Shown here piece after piece: positions 61,816-64,000 of a stretch of 64,000 bases of DNA (its first letter is position 1; each line of letters begins with the position of its first letter). Made by a program: the position numbers and the translations under genes. The DNA lies in assembly GCA_910584345.1 (NCBI GenBank), contig CAJTZX010000003.1, forward strand, positions 65,512 to 129,511, written 5' to 3'. This DNA is from an uncultured Eubacterium sp. Its GTDB lineage: Bacteria; Bacillota; Clostridia; Lachnospirales; Lachnospiraceae. Under the pieces are notes generated by a model. It was not told the DNA's origin. It ran no database searches and saw only the letters and a program-made list of their open reading frames with translations.

Positions 61816-63765
61816 TTATATTTTCTGCACTTCATCCTTCAAATCGTCAGCCATCACCTGTACATTCGTAGTCTGTGCAGCAATTTCTTCTGAATTTGCT
61901 GCAATCGTAGCAATCCGGTCACTCATATGGTTAATATTTTCAATGAGCTGCTTAATGGAATTTACACTTTCATCTACCATAGGAATTGTTTCTTCTGCCT
62001 GCTGATTATCTTTTACAATCAAGGTCTTGATAGATGACGACAATTTACGGATTTCTTCAGCGACAACCGCGAATCCGCGCCCCTGCTCTCCTGCACGTGC
62101 TGCTTCGATTGACGCATTTAATGACAGCAAATTTGTTTTATTCGCAATACTTACAATATTTTCACTCGTGTTTTTATAAATATCAATAAAATTCAATATG
62201 CTCGCCAGAGAATCCTCCAACTTATAGCAAAAATCTGATATATCATGCAGCTTGCCGGCCAAATCTGTCGCCTCGTTTGCGGATGCTTCATTTGCTTCGT
62301 TTAATTCAAAGACTGCATTGGACAATGTCGTAAACTGTCCTTTGATCGCATCGATCATATTCATTCTGCGATCGTGCTCCTGGCGCTGTTGCTCGTTCGC
62401 CTTTTCCAACGCAATACTTTCGTTTTCTGCCAGTTCTTTAATGTAGTGAATACAGTTTTCTTTTGCATTTACCTTATTATAAATAGCACATGCCATATCT
62501 TTACATGTATCATATCCACAAGCGCTGCAATTGATGCTCTGTTTCAAAGGTGTATCTTTCAGCATACTTCGATATATTTCATTTAGTTCATCAGCAGACG
62601 GTTCATCGACTTTAATTTGTTTTGTCGTATCATATTTTCGAATAAAATCTGATAAATTTAAATCTTTAAACGCTTCCATCAAGTTTGCCAGACGTTCTTT
62701 CGGTGTACTCTGCTGTGCCCATGGACTTTTATTTGTTTTTCGAAACGGTCCTTTGCCTTGCATATCCTGTTTGTCCATTGCACGCATTTTGCTTAAAGTA
62801 AACAGTACATCATCCGTATTTTTAGCCGGGTCTGTCGCTGTACCGTAAATACAACCTTTGCTGCAGTTTAAAATATCTACCATAAACGGCAGTTCCGCTT
62901 TATTCTTTACCCGTTTTAAATATTCTTCCAGATAATGGTATGCCTCCTGCTCTCCTTCGACCTGACGGACAACCTGGCCTTTCCCGAGAAAATGCTCTAC
63001 ATTTTCCCGAAGCCCTCCCGGCATTGGATACAGCGAGCCAAGACCATATTCCAACTCATCCGTATACTCTGCGCTGTTCGCATAATTTCTTCCAATCTGC
63101 TGCATCAGCTTCAAAAAAGTAACGTTATATTTTACATATCCCTGATTATTTTTATCGGTAATCTCTTGTTTTTTCGCAACACATGGACTAATAAATGCCA
63201 GATCGTCCGTCAGCTTTAAATACTTTTTAATATAAATCGCCATACACATCATCGGGCTTTGCACCGGCATCATCCGTGGAAGCAGCTGCGGAAGATATTT
63301 TTCTACATAGTCTACCACAACTGGACATGGCTGGCTGATACCGCCTATAAAATTGTTTTCTGTTATGTATTTTAAATAGCCCCATGTCGTAATATCTGCA
63401 CCGAATGATACACTGTAAATATGATTGACGCCCAACGATTTCAGATACCCAAGCACCTTTTTATATTCCTTCGGATAATTTGCCAGAAACGCCGGCGCAA
63501 CAATGACCGATATCTTCCTTCCGCTTTTTAAATCAGCGAAAAACTGCTGCGTATCGTCATTAAAAGACCTGGCATCATGCCCACATGCATCCAGACACGC
63601 CCCACATGCCACACAGCTCTCACGATTTACCCATATCTTCCCTTCCTGCGCAATATTCGAAACAAGCGTCGGACAGACCCGTACACATTTATTGCATCCT
63701 GTACAGTTCTCATTCGTATAAACCAGCATATCCGCAGTATTGAGCAGCTCACTCATGTCCTTCAT
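61816..63765 (-). CDS. [FeFe]-hydrogenase-like domain fused to a chemoreceptor signalling domain
   Basis: Domains in order: a 2[4Fe-4S] ferredoxin domain (CTGCNKCVRVCP at 21-32, CVACGACLDACG at 51-62); an [FeFe]-hydrogenase large-subunit fold (about 80-320) whose H-cluster motifs are altered, L1 as ISQPCPVVVDYV, L2 as ISPCVAKKQE, L3 as DILNCSKGCIYG; a CxxCGYxxC FeS domain (INCSACGYDTCKDMACAIYN); and a cytoplasmic MCP signalling region (NLLSLNASIEAARAGEQGRG, FAVVAEEIRKLSSS). No membrane helices. It fits sensory [FeFe]-hydrogenase-like proteins, probably detecting H2 or redox state. AAGGAG precedes the ATG. The upstream 235 bases to the window end show no gene. Confidence 0.92.
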   Translation of the reverse strand: MKDMSELLNTADMLVYTNENCTGCNKCVRVCPTLVSNIAQEGKIWVNRESCVACGACLDACGHDARSFNDDTQQFFADLKSGRKISVIVAPAFLANYPKEYKKVLGYLKSLGVNHIYSVSFGADITTWGYLKYITENNFIGGISQPCPVVVDYVEKYLPQLLPRMMPVQSPMMCMAIYIKKYLKLTDDLAFISPCVAKKQEITDKNNQGYVKYNVTFLKLMQQIGRNYANSAEYTDELEYGLGSLYPMPGGLRENVEHFLGKGQVVRQVEGEQEAYHYLEEYLKRVKNKAELPFMVDILNCSKGCIYGTATDPAKNTDDVLFTLSKMRAMDKQDMQGKGPFRKTNKSPWAQQSTPKERLANLMEAFKDLNLSDFIRKYDTTKQIKVDEPSADELNEIYRSMLKDTPLKQSINCSACGYDTCKDMACAIYNKVNAKENCIHYIKELAENESIALEKANEQQRQEHDRRMNMIDAIKGQFTTLSNAVFELNEANEASANEATDLAGKLHDISDFCYKLEDSLASILNFIDIYKNTSENIVSIANKTNLLSLNASIEAARAGEQGRGFAVVAEEIRKLSSSIKTLIVKDNQQAEETIPMVDESVNSIKQLIENINHMSDRIATIAANSEEIAAQTTNVQVMADDLKDEVQKI

Positions 63766-64000
63766 TTCACAACTTTCTCCTTCTGCAATTTTTGCATGTC
63801 TGATATAGACTACAAATACCTGTTATTTACTCCTGTTCCCTTATCATATCTCCCTTTTTTTATTTTATCAGATTTTAGCACAAATGAAAATACCTTTTCC
63901 TATAAAATTTGTAGATATTGTATACTTAGCGTTACTATTCACGGGCAATGTCATGAACTTAAGGGGCAAGCGTTATGATAGGCGATTGAAAATGCAAAAC

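Noticed and set aside
1..64000. tRNA or rRNA genes
   Set aside because: All sizeable intergenic gaps were read on both strands; no cloverleaf with a GTTCGAATC-like T arm or rRNA segment was recognised, though a formal tRNA scan was not possible.

Overview
The window looks like a chromosomal segment of a low-GC anaerobic Firmicute, most likely a gut clostridium of the Lachnospiraceae type. The basis is the overall AT-rich base composition, strong AGGAGG-type ribosome binding sites, sigma-A-like promoters, pyruvate:ferredoxin oxidoreductase, an [FeFe]-hydrogenase-like sensor, a CIRCE/HrcA heat-shock operator, a CobA-HemD fusion and families typical of Clostridia (DUF3793, DUF4364, DUF1002). Most genes lie on the minus strand. 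No rRNA, tRNA, CRISPR array, intact insertion sequence, integrase or phage gene was seen.

Layout by region. 0-13 kb is core-like: hisH-hisF-ung with a large membrane-anchored protein and a CheV-type protein, a lipoprotein, an OmpR/histidine kinase pair with direct-repeat operators, a HEAT-repeat/methyltransferase fusion and a membrane-anchored amidase. 12-16 kb holds the late part of a tetrapyrrole operon (cobA-hemD, hemB, hemL). 33-38.5 kb holds its early part (cobD, cobQ, hemA, a precorrin-2 dehydrogenase, hemC) on the same strand. The roughly 17.3 kb between the halves is accessory: DUF1002, a lipase-like hydrolase and an atypical soluble chemoreceptor; a trio of MazG-like pyrophosphohydrolase, alpha-toroid/deoxyribosyltransferase-like protein and HIT protein; two ABC exporters; a TIGR04076-HMA fusion; a 3.2-kb graveyard of truncated genes (LysR, aminoglycoside nucleotidyltransferase, Gfo/Idh, sirtuin, macrodomain, nitroreductase/ferredoxin chimera, HxlR); a phosphatase-superfamily hydrolase; and a CIRCE-controlled Hsp20.

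38.9-42.3 kb is a compact three-gene operon AAA ATPase - HNH nuclease - DUF262 with the look of an anti-phage system, a Septu-like pair plus a GmrSD-like DUF262 protein. It sits directly upstream of the cobD operon. 42.5-52.6 kb returns to metabolism and the envelope: malic enzyme, a DUF4364 regulator-like protein, a flavin reductase, a CBS/DRTGG manganese pyrophosphatase, a hendecad-repeat coiled-coil membrane protein, two glycosyl/glycerophosphotransferase-like proteins and two small proteins, one secreted. 53-64 kb has pyruvate:ferredoxin oxidoreductase, an ABC-F ATPase, a palindromic element, a heavy-metal efflux operon (ArsR-type regulator, HMA chaperone, P-type ATPase) with a visible operator, and a fusion of an [FeFe]-hydrogenase-like domain to a chemoreceptor signalling domain.

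The two best candidates for undescribed systems are the AAA-HNH-DUF262 operon (38895-42262) and the MazG/toroid-NDT/HIT trio (20781-23443). Both assignments are read from motifs only. No database search, alignment or structure prediction was run.
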